A stretch of DNA of 64,000 nucleotides from Salipaludibacillus sp. CUR1 (GTDB lineage Bacteria > Bacillota > Bacilli > Bacillales > Salisediminibacteriaceae): the NCBI RefSeq assembly GCF_021028955.1, contig NZ_JAIWPE010000046.1, positions 1 through 64,000 of the forward strand. The letters run 5' to 3'. Below the pieces are notes generated by a model. That model ran no database searches. It was not told where the DNA came from and saw only the letters and a program-made list of their open reading frames with translations. Made by a program: the position numbers and the translations under genes. This document shows positions 44,967 through 53,185 of this stretch, in pieces (the stretch's first letter is position 1; each line of letters starts with the position of its first letter).

Positions 44967-45665
44967 ATGGAAAGAGACGATAAACTACGAATTGTACTCA
45001 TTGATGATCATCAATTGTTCCGAGAAGGCGTCAAACGTATTTTAAGCATGGAGCAAAACTTCGATGTCGTGGCAGAAGGCAACGACGGGGAAGAAGTTCT
45101 GGATCTTGTGCGCCAAAACCGTCCAGACGTCGTCCTCATGGACATTAATATGCCGAATGTAAACGGAATGGAAGCGACGAAAACGCTCGTTGAAACGTTC
45201 CCGGACGTGAAAGTCCTCATTCTTTCCATCCATGATGACGAAACGTATGTCACTCATGTACTGAAAACAGGAGCCTCAGGCTACCTCCTGAAAGAAATGG
45301 ACACAGAAGCACTGATTGAAGCGGTGAAAGTCGTCGGTGACGGCGGAGCGTATATTCACCCGAAAGTCACGCACAATTTAATTAATGAGTACCGCCGCCT
45401 GGCCAGTGACACTGGCACGGAAACGGAAATCGGCTTCCGAGAAGTGGAATACCGCCGCCCGCTTCACCTTTTGACACGCCGTGAATGTGAAGTGCTTCAG
45501 CTGATGACAGACGGAAAGAGCAACCGGGCGATCGGCGAAGCGCTCTATATCAGTGAAAAGACGGTTAAAAACCACGTGAGTAATATCCTGCAGAAAATGA
45601 GCATGAACGACCGGACGCAGGCTGTAGTTGAAGCGATTAAAAATGGCTGGGTAAAAGTGAATTAA
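44967..45665 (+). CDS. degU: response regulator DegU
   Basis: NarL-type regulator of exoenzymes, motility, competence and biofilm formation. It has 232 residues: a receiver domain (about 7-125) with phospho-acceptor Asp59 in [13 protein letters not shown] and a Lys in the GYLLKEMD loop, then a LuxR helix-turn-helix (about 165-228) ending [27 protein letters not shown] precedes the start. Two orphan relatives of its C-terminal domain lie upstream of hag (55756 and 56808). A strong terminator follows. Confidence 0.97.
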   Translation: MERDDKLRIVLIDDHQLFREGVKRILSMEQNFDVVAEGNDGEEVLDLVRQNRPDVVLMDINMPNVNGMEATKTLVETFPDVKVLILSIHDDETYVTHVLKTGASGYLLKEMDTEALIEAVKVVGDGGAYIHPKVTHNLINEYRRLASDTGTETEIGFREVEYRRPLHLLTRRECEVLQLMTDGKSNRAIGEALYISEKTVKNHVSNILQKMSMNDRTQAVVEAIKNGWVKVN

Positions 45666-45690
45666 GAAGGTTTTCCCAACAAGTTGATGA

Positions 45691-45727
45691 TATGCATCTG
45701 CACGTTTTGCAGATGCATCTTTTTTTA
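45691..45727 (+). terminator. terminator of degSU
   Basis: ATGCATCTGCA pairs with TGCAGATGCAT around CGTT, followed by a run of T. Confidence 0.9.
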
Positions 45728-45884
45728 CTGTGTGGACAGGCCGGCTCGTCAGTTGGTATTATAAGGTTATTGATAGGTGCAGAGAGTAAGTGCGGGCTTA
45801 GACTTGGCCAGCGCTCTGTTTTAAGGCAGGACGCATACCCTTTGTAAAACACCTAAATACATACGGAAGAAGTGAGCGTTCATT

Positions 45885-46739
45885 ATGAGTAAAACTGCCA
45901 TTGTCACGGACAGCACGGCATACATACCAAAAGACATGCGGGAACAGCATCATATAACAATGGTTCCTCTTAATGTTGCTTTCGGCAACGAATCATATAA
46001 AGAAGAGTGGGAAATTACCACTGATGATTTTTATAAAAAAATGAAAGAAACAGAGGAACTCCCGACCACTTCCCAGCCGTCTATCGGTTTATTTGAAGAA
46101 ACATTCCAGAAGCTCGCAGACACTCACGATGAAATTATTGTCGTTACCCTTTCAAGCGGGATCAGCGGGACCCATCAGACCGCGGTCGCTGCAGGGAACA
46201 TGACAGGGGACGTCGACGTGCATGTTTTCGATTCAGAAATCAGCTGTCTGATTCAGGGATTTTACGCACTTCATGCGGCAAAGATGGCTAACGAAGGTGA
46301 GAATGCGAGGAAGATTTTAGATCATTTATACGACTTGAAAAAATCGACGAGAGCCTACTTTATGGCAGACGATTTAAATCACCTCCACCGGGGCGGCCGC
46401 CTGAACGGCGCGCAGCTTTTAGTCGGAAGTCTCCTGCAGATTAAACCGGTGCTTCATTTTGAAAACAAAGTGATTGTCCCTTACGAAAAAGTCCGCACAG
46501 AGAAGAAAGCGCTGGCCAGGATCTGCAAATTGCTTCATGAAGACGCTCAGGACGGAACCCCGCTCGACATCGCAGTCATCCACGCCAACCGGCCGGATAA
46601 GGCCGAAAAAATAGCGGCAGACCTGCGTGAAAAATACCCGAACTCCACCGTTTACATCAGCTACTTCGGACCTGTCATCGGTACCCACCTCGGCGAAGGC
46701 AGCCTCGGCATCGGCTGGGTCAAATCCCACCTCACCTAA
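45885..46739 (+). CDS. DegV-family fatty-acid-binding protein (FakB-like)
   Basis: Cytosolic protein of 284 residues that binds a fatty acid in the DegV fold and, in FakA/FakB systems, presents it for phosphorylation. Typical motifs are AIVTDSTAYIPKD at the start, TTSQPS, VVTLSSGISGTHQTA, the LNHLHRGGRLNGAQLLVGSLLQIKPVL core and the C-terminal GPVIGTHLGEGSLGIGW. It lies in the conserved degU-comFA interval as in B. subtilis. A more distant paralog occurs at 61125. Confidence 0.9.
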   Translation: MSKTAIVTDSTAYIPKDMREQHHITMVPLNVAFGNESYKEEWEITTDDFYKKMKETEELPTTSQPSIGLFEETFQKLADTHDEIIVVTLSSGISGTHQTAVAAGNMTGDVDVHVFDSEISCLIQGFYALHAAKMANEGENARKILDHLYDLKKSTRAYFMADDLNHLHRGGRLNGAQLLVGSLLQIKPVLHFENKVIVPYEKVRTEKKALARICKLLHEDAQDGTPLDIAVIHANRPDKAEKIAADLREKYPNSTVYISYFGPVIGTHLGEGSLGIGWVKSHLT

Positions 46740-46742
46740 TAT

Positions 46743-46767
46743 GGAAGTAAATGGGGGGTCTGACCCC
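46743..46767 (+). repeat. REP palindrome
   Basis: GGAAGTAAATGG foot and perfect core GGGGTCTGACCCC (46755-46767), three bases after the degV stop. No other terminator is seen there. Confidence 0.87.
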
Positions 46768-46918
46768 AACTGACACGGTTTGGCAGTGTTAGCCCGAGGA
46801 TTCAAGGGTCGGGCAGGCTGCCACTCACCGCCATGCCATGTCTCTTGCTTTCCTATGCTTTTACCCGAAATAATGCCTCAGGGTAATTCTTCATTTTATA
46901 AACTTCTCCTCCCGCTCT

Positions 46919-46963
46919 AAACCATCCAAACCATCCAAACCATCCAAACCATCCAAACCATAC
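46919..46963 (+). repeat. tandem 9-mer repeat in the comFA leader
   Basis: Four exact copies of AAACCATCC and a fifth AAACCATAC lie head to tail, ending about 25 bp before the comFA start. The leader is G-poor and probably unstructured. Confidence 0.85.
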
Positions 46964-46989
46964 AAATAAATATAAAGGAGGCGCACCTC

Positions 46990-48654
46990 ATGCGTTTTTA
47001 TGATTTTCCTCTTCCTGCCCTTTTTGAGAAGTCCTCTTCTCTGTCACTGCTTTTCCCGTCACATTCTGATTTACCTGTAAACCTGAATCGACGGTGGCTC
47101 ATTCCTGAACCCCTCATCCGGCCATTCAAAAGAGCAACAGGCTCCCAGTTTTCGCAAGAGCCCTTTCAGTCAATTCAACCGCCTCTTGAATCAGCTCTCC
47201 TCACCCGATTAAGCGACATCCCACAAGACCAATTATACTTTCCTGAACCGAGCCCCCATTTTATTCCGAACGAAACAATAGCCGATATGCTTACCGGCAG
47301 ACGCTTATTAATTGATGAAGTGCTTGGCACCGGTGCTTGTTCCCTGGAAAATATTCATGAACACGTGAGCAACGGTTACATACGTTACGAAGCCGGCATC
47401 CTCACGAAACCGCGTCCGGCTTGTCAGCGCTGCGGAAACGAGGATCCGTTTCTGTTTGGCGAGGTAACTTGCGGGAGATGCCTTGAAGCGTGCCTCTACT
47501 GCCGGGCCTGCCTGATGATGGGACGGGTCACCCAATGTTCGCCGTTGTTAACCTGGCATGGCTCTTTTTCCAAAAAAGAAAAAGGTCACCGGTTAGGCTG
47601 GGAAGGCCAGTTATCCCAAGCACAGGAAAGAGCATCACGGAAACTGACGGAGAAGGTTAAAAACATCTCCGGCCGGACCGAATTTCTAATTTGGGCCGTC
47701 TGCGGAGCAGGTAAAACGGAAATGCTGTTCCCGGCTATTTATCATGCGTTAAACCTCGGAACCCCTGTGCTGATTGCGACCCCAAGAACAGATGTCGTCC
47801 GCGAACTGCTGCCGAGGCTCGAAAAGGCTTTTCCAAACTCCGCAGTTAAAGCATTTCACGGAGAGGTCGAGGCAGAAAACAGATATACAAGCGCCGAATT
47901 GGTTATAGCTACCACCCACCAGGTGCTCCGCTTTCACAGGCATTTTCCTGTCGTAATCATAGATGAGGTTGATGCGTTCCCATATACATACGATGAGAAG
48001 CTTCGTTTTGCGGTGAAAAACGCCCGGGCAGAAGAGAGCCTCACCGTTTACCTGACAGCCACTCCGCCAAACGATCTGAAACGTCTGGCAGAAAAGGGCG
48101 CGCTCAGCCATGTGAAAGTGCCAAGACGTTTTCACGGCCATGATCTCCCTGTGCCAAAAATGAGGTGGACGGGAAACTGGAAAAAGAGTCTGGCGAAAAA
48201 GAGGCTGCCATACCCGGTTATTCAGTGGCTTCGGCAGCATACAGCACATGGAAAACAGATTTTTTTATTCGTGCCGCGAATTGATGTGATGGAAACGATC
48301 GTCCAAAGCCTTATCGCAATCCTGAATGAGACGAAAATAGATTCCGTTCATTCGGCTGATCCTGAACGGAGCGAAAAAGTCAGCAAGTTCAGGCAAGGGG
48401 CGATCAGGATCCTTGTGACAACCACTATTTTAGAGCGCGGGGTAACCGTGAAAGGCGTACAAGTTGGCGTTCTCGGAGCGGAAGACGGCATCTTCACCGA
48501 ATCGGCGCTCGTCCAAATTGCCGGCAGGGCAGGAAGAAGCCCTGATGAGCCGGACGGTGACGTCATTTATTTTCATTACGGAAAAACGAAGGCGATGGTC
48601 GCAGCAGTCAGGCACATCCATGATATGAACAGAGAAGGAGGGGCGCTAAGTTGA
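46990..48654 (+). CDS. comFA: competence DNA translocase ComFA
   Basis: Cytosolic-face DEAD-type ATPase that drives single-stranded DNA through ComEC during transformation. It has 554 residues. A long N-terminal region is followed by a zinc-binding cysteine cluster (CQRCG ... CGRC ... CLYCRAC, about 138-180). The Walker A is CGAGKTEM, the Walker B DEVD in VIIDEVDAFPY, motif III TATPP, and the C-terminal helicase domain ends in QIAGRAGRSPDEPDG. TATAAAGGAGG precedes the start. Its stop overlaps the comFC start; comFB, present between them in B. subtilis, is absent. Confidence 0.94.
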   Translation: MRFYDFPLPALFEKSSSLSLLFPSHSDLPVNLNRRWLIPEPLIRPFKRATGSQFSQEPFQSIQPPLESALLTRLSDIPQDQLYFPEPSPHFIPNETIADMLTGRRLLIDEVLGTGACSLENIHEHVSNGYIRYEAGILTKPRPACQRCGNEDPFLFGEVTCGRCLEACLYCRACLMMGRVTQCSPLLTWHGSFSKKEKGHRLGWEGQLSQAQERASRKLTEKVKNISGRTEFLIWAVCGAGKTEMLFPAIYHALNLGTPVLIATPRTDVVRELLPRLEKAFPNSAVKAFHGEVEAENRYTSAELVIATTHQVLRFHRHFPVVIIDEVDAFPYTYDEKLRFAVKNARAEESLTVYLTATPPNDLKRLAEKGALSHVKVPRRFHGHDLPVPKMRWTGNWKKSLAKKRLPYPVIQWLRQHTAHGKQIFLFVPRIDVMETIVQSLIAILNETKIDSVHSADPERSEKVSKFRQGAIRILVTTTILERGVTVKGVQVGVLGAEDGIFTESALVQIAGRAGRSPDEPDGDVIYFHYGKTKAMVAAVRHIHDMNREGGALS

Positions 48655-49514
48655 ACCGACAGGATATGAGAGAAGGATTATCACATACCAACCGCTGTCT
48701 TTATTGCGATACCCCCTTTTATGAAGAGATCAGCTGGCGCTGGGCCTTCGGTTTAACAGATAATCAGCTCCTCTGCCCCCCGTGCCAAAATAAACTGGAA
48801 AGCATCACCACTATCGGCTGCAGCATGTGCGGGCGCCCCTCTGTGGAAAAAACTATGGGAAAAACTGGGGGGTCTGACCCCTCGGGGTCAGACCCCCCAG
48901 AAATTGGATATGTTGATCCGTCCGTGAGGCTCCCGAACACATTTATAAAACATCCGGACGTTCTCTGTCTGGACTGTGAGAGATGGAAAGATACTGGCAT
49001 TTGGGCTGACCATCCGCTTCAGCACCGGGCCCTTTATGTGTATAATGCACACCTTCAGGAAGTGATCGCCCGCTATAAATACAGAGGGGACGCCAAACTC
49101 TCCGAATTATTTTCCGGAAAGCTTAAAAAGCTCACGCGGTCCTTGGGAAAGATCGATACGGTAACAGTCATTCCTCTACAAGAAGAAAGGTTATGGGAAC
49201 GCGGATTCAATCAGGCAGAACTTCTGGCCGAGAGGTTTCCGGTCCAACACGTTCTTGAGAGGACAAGCTCTTCAGACAAACAAAGCAAGAGGGACCGCTC
49301 TGGAAGGATTGCTGCCCTGAAGGGGGCGTTCAGCCTCTCAACTGCCGCCCGTCAAACAGACTGGCAAGACAAACGGGTGCTGATTGTGGATGATATTTAT
49401 ACAACAGGCGCTACTTTAAGAGCAGCCGCGGAAGTTTTTTATACAGAGGGGGCCTCACACGTTTTTGCCGTCACCGTCGCCAGGGCGACAGGGAAGATGA
49501 AAAGGGAACCTTAA
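48651..49514 (+). CDS. comFC: competence protein ComFC with an in-frame REPIN insertion
   Basis: PRTase-fold protein needed for DNA uptake, partner of ComFA. The 287 residues exceed the roughly 230-240 of the family. The N-terminal zinc module has cysteine pairs CLYC, CPPC, CSMCGRP and CLDCE. The PRTase domain carries ERGFNQAELLAERF and the PRPP loop VLIVDDIYTTGATL. Between CGRP and CLDCE there are about 40 residues where B. subtilis has about 8, and 48862-48903 of that stretch is a perfect inverted REP pair read as KTGGSDPSGSDPP (residues about 71-84). The frame stays open. TTG start overlapping the comFA stop; AAGGAGGGG upstream. Confidence 0.92.
   Translation: MNRQDMREGLSHTNRCLYCDTPFYEEISWRWAFGLTDNQLLCPPCQNKLESITTIGCSMCGRPSVEKTMGKTGGSDPSGSDPPEIGYVDPSVRLPNTFIKHPDVLCLDCERWKDTGIWADHPLQHRALYVYNAHLQEVIARYKYRGDAKLSELFSGKLKKLTRSLGKIDTVTVIPLQEERLWERGFNQAELLAERFPVQHVLERTSSSDKQSKRDRSGRIAALKGAFSLSTAARQTDWQDKRVLIVDDIYTTGATLRAAAEVFYTEGASHVFAVTVARATGKMKREP
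48862..48903. repeat. REPIN: inverted REP pair inside comFC
   Basis: CTGGGGGGTCTGACCCC (48865-48881), TC, then its exact reverse complement (48884-48900). It is the only copy in the window located within a gene. Confidence 0.93.
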
Positions 49515-49537
49515 CTTCCTCCAGGGTCTGCCGATAT
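49512..49537 (+). promoter_or_regulatory. candidate sigma-D promoter of the yvyF-flgM operon
   Basis: TAAC (49512-49515), 14 bp, then an exact GCCGATAT (49530-49537) just after comFC. Sigma-D promoters read TAAA-N15-GCCGATAT, and the B. subtilis flgM operon has one at the equivalent place. Confidence 0.5.
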
Positions 49538-49577
49538 AAGGGGTAAACATTAAGCGAAACGTTAAGGAGGGGCGGCT

Positions 49578-50012
49578 ATGGCCGAATTAGCAAATTGCCC
49601 AAACTGCGGGAAAGTCTTTGCAAAAGCCCTGCGGCCGACTTGTGACGCGTGTGCCCAGCAAGTCGAGGAAAAGTTTGAGCGGGTTTATAAATTTATCCGA
49701 AAACGCGAGAACAGACAGGCGACAATGGATGAAGTGACCGAAGCGACGGATGTAGAAAAATCATTAGTTTATCAGTTTATCCGGGAGGGGCGCCTCCAGC
49801 TGGCTCAATTCCCTAACCTGGGCTACCCTTGTGAAAAATGCGGAATGCAAATTCGTCAAAATCGTCTTTGCAGTACCTGTACAGATGAGATTAACAAAGG
49901 AATACGAACAAAGGACCGGCAGAAAGCTTTTGAACAACGGATGAAAAACCGGGAGAATCCCAAGACCGGAATTTATACCACTCTAGATGACAGGGTGAGA
50001 CGGAACCGTTAA
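49578..50012 (+). CDS. yvyF: flagellar operon protein YvyF (TIGR03826-like)
   Basis: Cytosolic zinc-ribbon protein of 144 residues found upstream of flgM in many Firmicutes. It has an N-terminal CPNCG...CDAC pair, a central helix-turn-helix-like region (EVTEATDVEKSLVYQFIREGRL) and a second ribbon, CEKCGMQI...CSTC. The function is not established; a flagellar regulatory role is inferred from synteny. GGAGGGGCGG precedes the ATG. It is followed by a REP hairpin before flgM. Confidence 0.88.
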   Translation: MAELANCPNCGKVFAKALRPTCDACAQQVEEKFERVYKFIRKRENRQATMDEVTEATDVEKSLVYQFIREGRLQLAQFPNLGYPCEKCGMQIRQNRLCSTCTDEINKGIRTKDRQKAFEQRMKNRENPKTGIYTTLDDRVRRNR

Positions 50013-50031
50013 GGAAGCCGAGGGTCATCTT

Positions 50032-50070
50032 TGGGAATAAATGGGGGGACAGACCCGCCATTTATTCCCA
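50032..50070. repeat. REP with long mirrored arms between yvyF and flgM
   Basis: TGGGAATAAATGGGGGG pairs with CCCGCCATTTATTCCCA around ACAGA, with a single mismatch: the longest REP hairpin in the window and the last one, with none seen in 50.1-64 kb. Confidence 0.87.
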
Positions 50071-50176
50071 GTAAAAAAACGGCCGTGATGCTAAAGGTTT
50101 TCACTGTATAACCGATATAATTGATAGAAAAGGGAATGAGCAGAGTAACACTGTGAATCCCGGGAGGTGCTATAAG

Positions 50177-50431
50177 ATGAAGATTAATCCGATGCATTCG
50201 ATCCAGGCTTACCGCAAGCTGCAGGAGACGCAGCAGAAACATAACGATAAATCCACGCGTTCGGATCAGGTGGAGATCTCTTCTGAGGCGAAGGAAATGG
50301 CGAAGTCAACTGATATTTCCGCTCAGCGTCAGCAGCGCGTTGACGAAGTGAAAGCCCAGATTGAAAAAGGAACGTACGAGATTAACCATAAAGCGGTGGC
50401 AAAAAAATTCTACGAGTTTTGGAACAAATAA
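50177..50431 (+). CDS. flgM: anti-sigma-D factor FlgM
   Basis: Small protein of 84 residues that holds sigma-D inactive until the hook is complete, so it times flagellin expression. The N terminus MKINPMHSIQAYRK is typical, and the C-terminal sigma-binding helices include VDEVKAQIEKGTYEINHKAVAKKFYEFW. ATG at 50177 follows GGGAGGTG; the open frame extends 8 codons upstream into that site. It is followed by flgN and flgK as in B. subtilis. Confidence 0.93.
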   Translation: MKINPMHSIQAYRKLQETQQKHNDKSTRSDQVEISSEAKEMAKSTDISAQRQQRVDEVKAQIEKGTYEINHKAVAKKFYEFWNK

Positions 50432-50589
50432 CCCAGCCCCGCCGAAGATACCAATAAAATACAATTTTTAACAATACGTACTACCAACATACAAGGTCAA
50501 ACCATCAATATTCATTACCAAACAACCACTATCCAATACCAATCAGCCAGCATACGGCAGCCAACTAACATTCAAGCGAGGTGAACAGC
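50432..50589. other. G-poor leader before flgN
   Basis: An A/C-rich, G-depleted interval of about 150 bp with many CCAA/ACCA words and no hairpin, up to GCGAGGTGA before flgN. Confidence 0.4.
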
Positions 50590-51090
50590 GTGGTGGAACA
50601 GCTTATACAAATTTTTCAGGCCATGACCGTCGTCCATGAACGGTTCAATGAACAGGCGGCAAGAAAAGAAGAAGTCATCAAAAAAGGGGATATGCCAGGG
50701 CTTGAACAAGTGATGAAGGAAGAATCGCCTCTCATCCAGCAGCTGCGCAAGCTGGAAAACACACGCCAGCGCCTCATTCAGGAATGGCTCGAACAAAAAG
50801 GGATCATTAAAGAAGACGTCACGATGGACCAGCTGATTCCTCTTTTTCCGGAAAAAGAAAGAGAAGATCTGCAATATTGGCAGCAGCGTCTTATGACTGA
50901 AATCCACAAGCTCAAGGAGCAGAATGAACTGAACGAGCAACTGCTTGAAGATTCGCTGAGGTTTGTCAATCTCTCGCTGGATGCCATGAGCCCGCAGAAT
51001 CAGTTTGCCGGCTACGGCGGTGATGGCAGCAATGATGACGGCGAAGATTTCGGCCCGGGCGGACGCTCCCTGTTTGATTCAAAAGCTTAG
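50590..51090 (+). CDS. flgN: flagellar export chaperone FlgN
   Basis: Cytosolic helical chaperone for the hook-filament proteins FlgK and FlgL. About 166 residues form long amphipathic helices (VEQLIQIFQAMTVVHERFNEQAARKEEVI onward), with a flexible Gly/Asp-rich C-terminal tail. GTG at 50590 is preferred from its spacing to GAGGTGA (50578-50584); GTG at 50593 is also possible, and GTG 50581 overlaps the site. It lies directly upstream of its clients. Confidence 0.85.
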   Translation: MVEQLIQIFQAMTVVHERFNEQAARKEEVIKKGDMPGLEQVMKEESPLIQQLRKLENTRQRLIQEWLEQKGIIKEDVTMDQLIPLFPEKEREDLQYWQQRLMTEIHKLKEQNELNEQLLEDSLRFVNLSLDAMSPQNQFAGYGGDGSNDDGEDFGPGGRSLFDSKA

Positions 51091-51354
51091 CGCCATCAAG
51101 GCTGGCTGTCTAAAAAGACAACCGTCTGCTTTGGATCAAACCCGCTTTTCAGACCGGGAGGGGGGAGCAGCCGTCATCCGTTCACGCTCCCCGGTGAGGC
51201 AACCGAAACCAGCTATAAGCACTACCCAACATGAGCCTCACCCAGCATAAACAGTACCGAACATAAGCACTACCCGGCACCAGCATCACCGGAGCCCCGT
51301 TTGCCCAAGCTCCGCCCCCCTTAAAGCAATTTACATAACGAAGGAGAGACGACC
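51091..51354. other. leader before flgK with a 13 bp direct repeat
   Basis: ATAAGCACTACCC occurs exactly twice (51215-51227 and 51263-51275), 48 bp apart, within another G-poor, A/C-rich stretch. No gene or terminator is seen. Confidence 0.5.
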
Positions 51355-52989
51355 ATGCTTTCAACGTTTCACGGACTAGAAACAAGCCGGCGCGCGCTGA
51401 GCACGCAGCAGGCAGCATTACATACAACAGGCCACAATATCGCCAACACCAACACAAAGGGCTATTCGCGCCAGCGCGTCAACTTCACACAGACCGAAGC
51501 GTTCCCGATCCCAGCGTTTAACAAGCCCGGCATTCCCGGCCAGATCGGAACAGGCGTGAAACCCGGCGAGATTCAGCGGGTCCGTGAATCATTTCTCGAT
51601 ATGCAGTACCGCGCCCAGAACACGAAGAACGGCTACTGGGACACCCGCCACACCGCCCTTCAAAAAATGGAAGACATTATGAATGAACCGACTGAGGACG
51701 GAATTGCCAATACGCTCGACCGCTTCTGGGAGTCGCTCCAGGATCTGTCCGTCAATCCGGAAGATTCAGGCGCCCGTTCAGTCGTCAGGCAGCGGGGCAT
51801 CGCTGTCGCCGAAACGTTCAATTACACTTACAATTCGCTTGAAGCCATTCAGCGTGACTATAAAGAACAGCTGACCGTCCAGAACAACCAGATTGACTCG
51901 CTCACGAGGCAGATTAACGACCTGAATGGGCAAATCGCTTCCGTGGAACCGCACGGCATGCTGCCGAACGACCTTTACGACAAGCGCGATCAGCTGATTG
52001 ATGAGCTGTCCCAGTTCGTCAACATTGAAGTCGAGCGTGTGCCTAGCGGCGGCCAGGCAAAAGACATGGCCGATGGAAAATATACGGTTCACCTGCTGGA
52101 CAGTAAAGGCCAGCGCGTCACCCAAGGCGGGGACTCCGTGAAGCTTGTCAACGGGGAAAACCTCACCAGGAGTAACATGACTGTGAATACAGATGATGAC
52201 ACCGGACTTGTCACAGGCGTCACATTCGGTGACTACGATCCAATCAGTTTTGAAAATGAAGGCCAGTTCGACACATTTACGTCCGGCGCATTAAAAGCTG
52301 TCATCGAAACCCATGGCTACATGGAAGAGGGCAGCCAAAGAGGCGATTTCCCGCACATGATGCAGCAGCTCGATACAATGGCCGCCACGTTCGCCGCTGA
52401 ATTCAATGAGGTCCATCAATCAGGCTGGAGCCTGTCCGAGATTGAAACAGCAAACGATCCTGACTCGGATTTTACTAAAACAGGGTTCGACTTTTTTACC
52501 TATTCCCAGGACTTGAACGACACGCCGCCGACCCAGGCCGCCAAGTTTCTTAAAGTGTCAGACGACGTTATAGCAAGCCTCGACAACATCGCGGCTTCTG
52601 GCGCCGCGGGCCGTGACGGGGACGGCAACCTTAATCCCCGTGACGAAGCCTTTGCGGGGGACGGCTCAAACGCTCTTGCCCTCGCGGATGTGAAAGACGC
52701 CCGCCTCAGCTTCGGGGAGAACACGACCAACGTTCAAAGCTTCTATCAGGGCATCATTGGGCAGATGGCCGTTGATACGAACGAAGCGGGACGGATGGAG
52801 CGTAACACTGCTTCCTTGAAAAATTCAGTCGACGAGAACCGCAAATCGGTGAGCAGTGTCTCTCTTGATGAAGAAATGACTAATATGATTCAGTTCCAGC
52901 ACGCATACAACGCAGCGGCCCGAAACCTGACCGCGATTGATGAAATGCTTGACCGGATTATTAACGGAATGGGCGTCGTCGGCCGATAA
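51355..52989 (+). CDS. flgK: flagellar hook-associated protein 1
   Basis: Exported junction protein between hook and filament, 544 residues. The N-terminal flagellar rod/hook motif is HTTGHNIANTNTKGYSRQRVNF, and the C-terminal helix ends DEEMTNMIQFQHAYNAAARNLTAIDEMLDRIINGMG. A variable, more acidic middle domain lies between. AAGGAGAG precedes the ATG. Export uses the flagellar type III system with FlgN; there is no signal peptide. Confidence 0.95.
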   Translation: MLSTFHGLETSRRALSTQQAALHTTGHNIANTNTKGYSRQRVNFTQTEAFPIPAFNKPGIPGQIGTGVKPGEIQRVRESFLDMQYRAQNTKNGYWDTRHTALQKMEDIMNEPTEDGIANTLDRFWESLQDLSVNPEDSGARSVVRQRGIAVAETFNYTYNSLEAIQRDYKEQLTVQNNQIDSLTRQINDLNGQIASVEPHGMLPNDLYDKRDQLIDELSQFVNIEVERVPSGGQAKDMADGKYTVHLLDSKGQRVTQGGDSVKLVNGENLTRSNMTVNTDDDTGLVTGVTFGDYDPISFENEGQFDTFTSGALKAVIETHGYMEEGSQRGDFPHMMQQLDTMAATFAAEFNEVHQSGWSLSEIETANDPDSDFTKTGFDFFTYSQDLNDTPPTQAAKFLKVSDDVIASLDNIAASGAAGRDGDGNLNPRDEAFAGDGSNALALADVKDARLSFGENTTNVQSFYQGIIGQMAVDTNEAGRMERNTASLKNSVDENRKSVSSVSLDEEMTNMIQFQHAYNAAARNLTAIDEMLDRIINGMGVVGR

Positions 52990-53185
52990 TGAACGAGCCT
53001 GACCATAATAGCTCAAGAAATGCTCTTTCCCGGTGGCCGGAATGAGCGGATTCATCTTCCTACTGGTAAAATAAAATCCGCCCTTTTCCAGGAAGACTTT
53101 AAATTCCCGTCATCCCGGCAAGCATTCAGGCGCTCTAAACCCGGCCGGCAAGCCGCAAAACTAACTAAAAAGCAGGTGAACGAAC

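Noticed and set aside
46919-46963. Possible CRISPR array
   Set aside because: The units are contiguous 9-mers without spacers; it is a simple tandem repeat.
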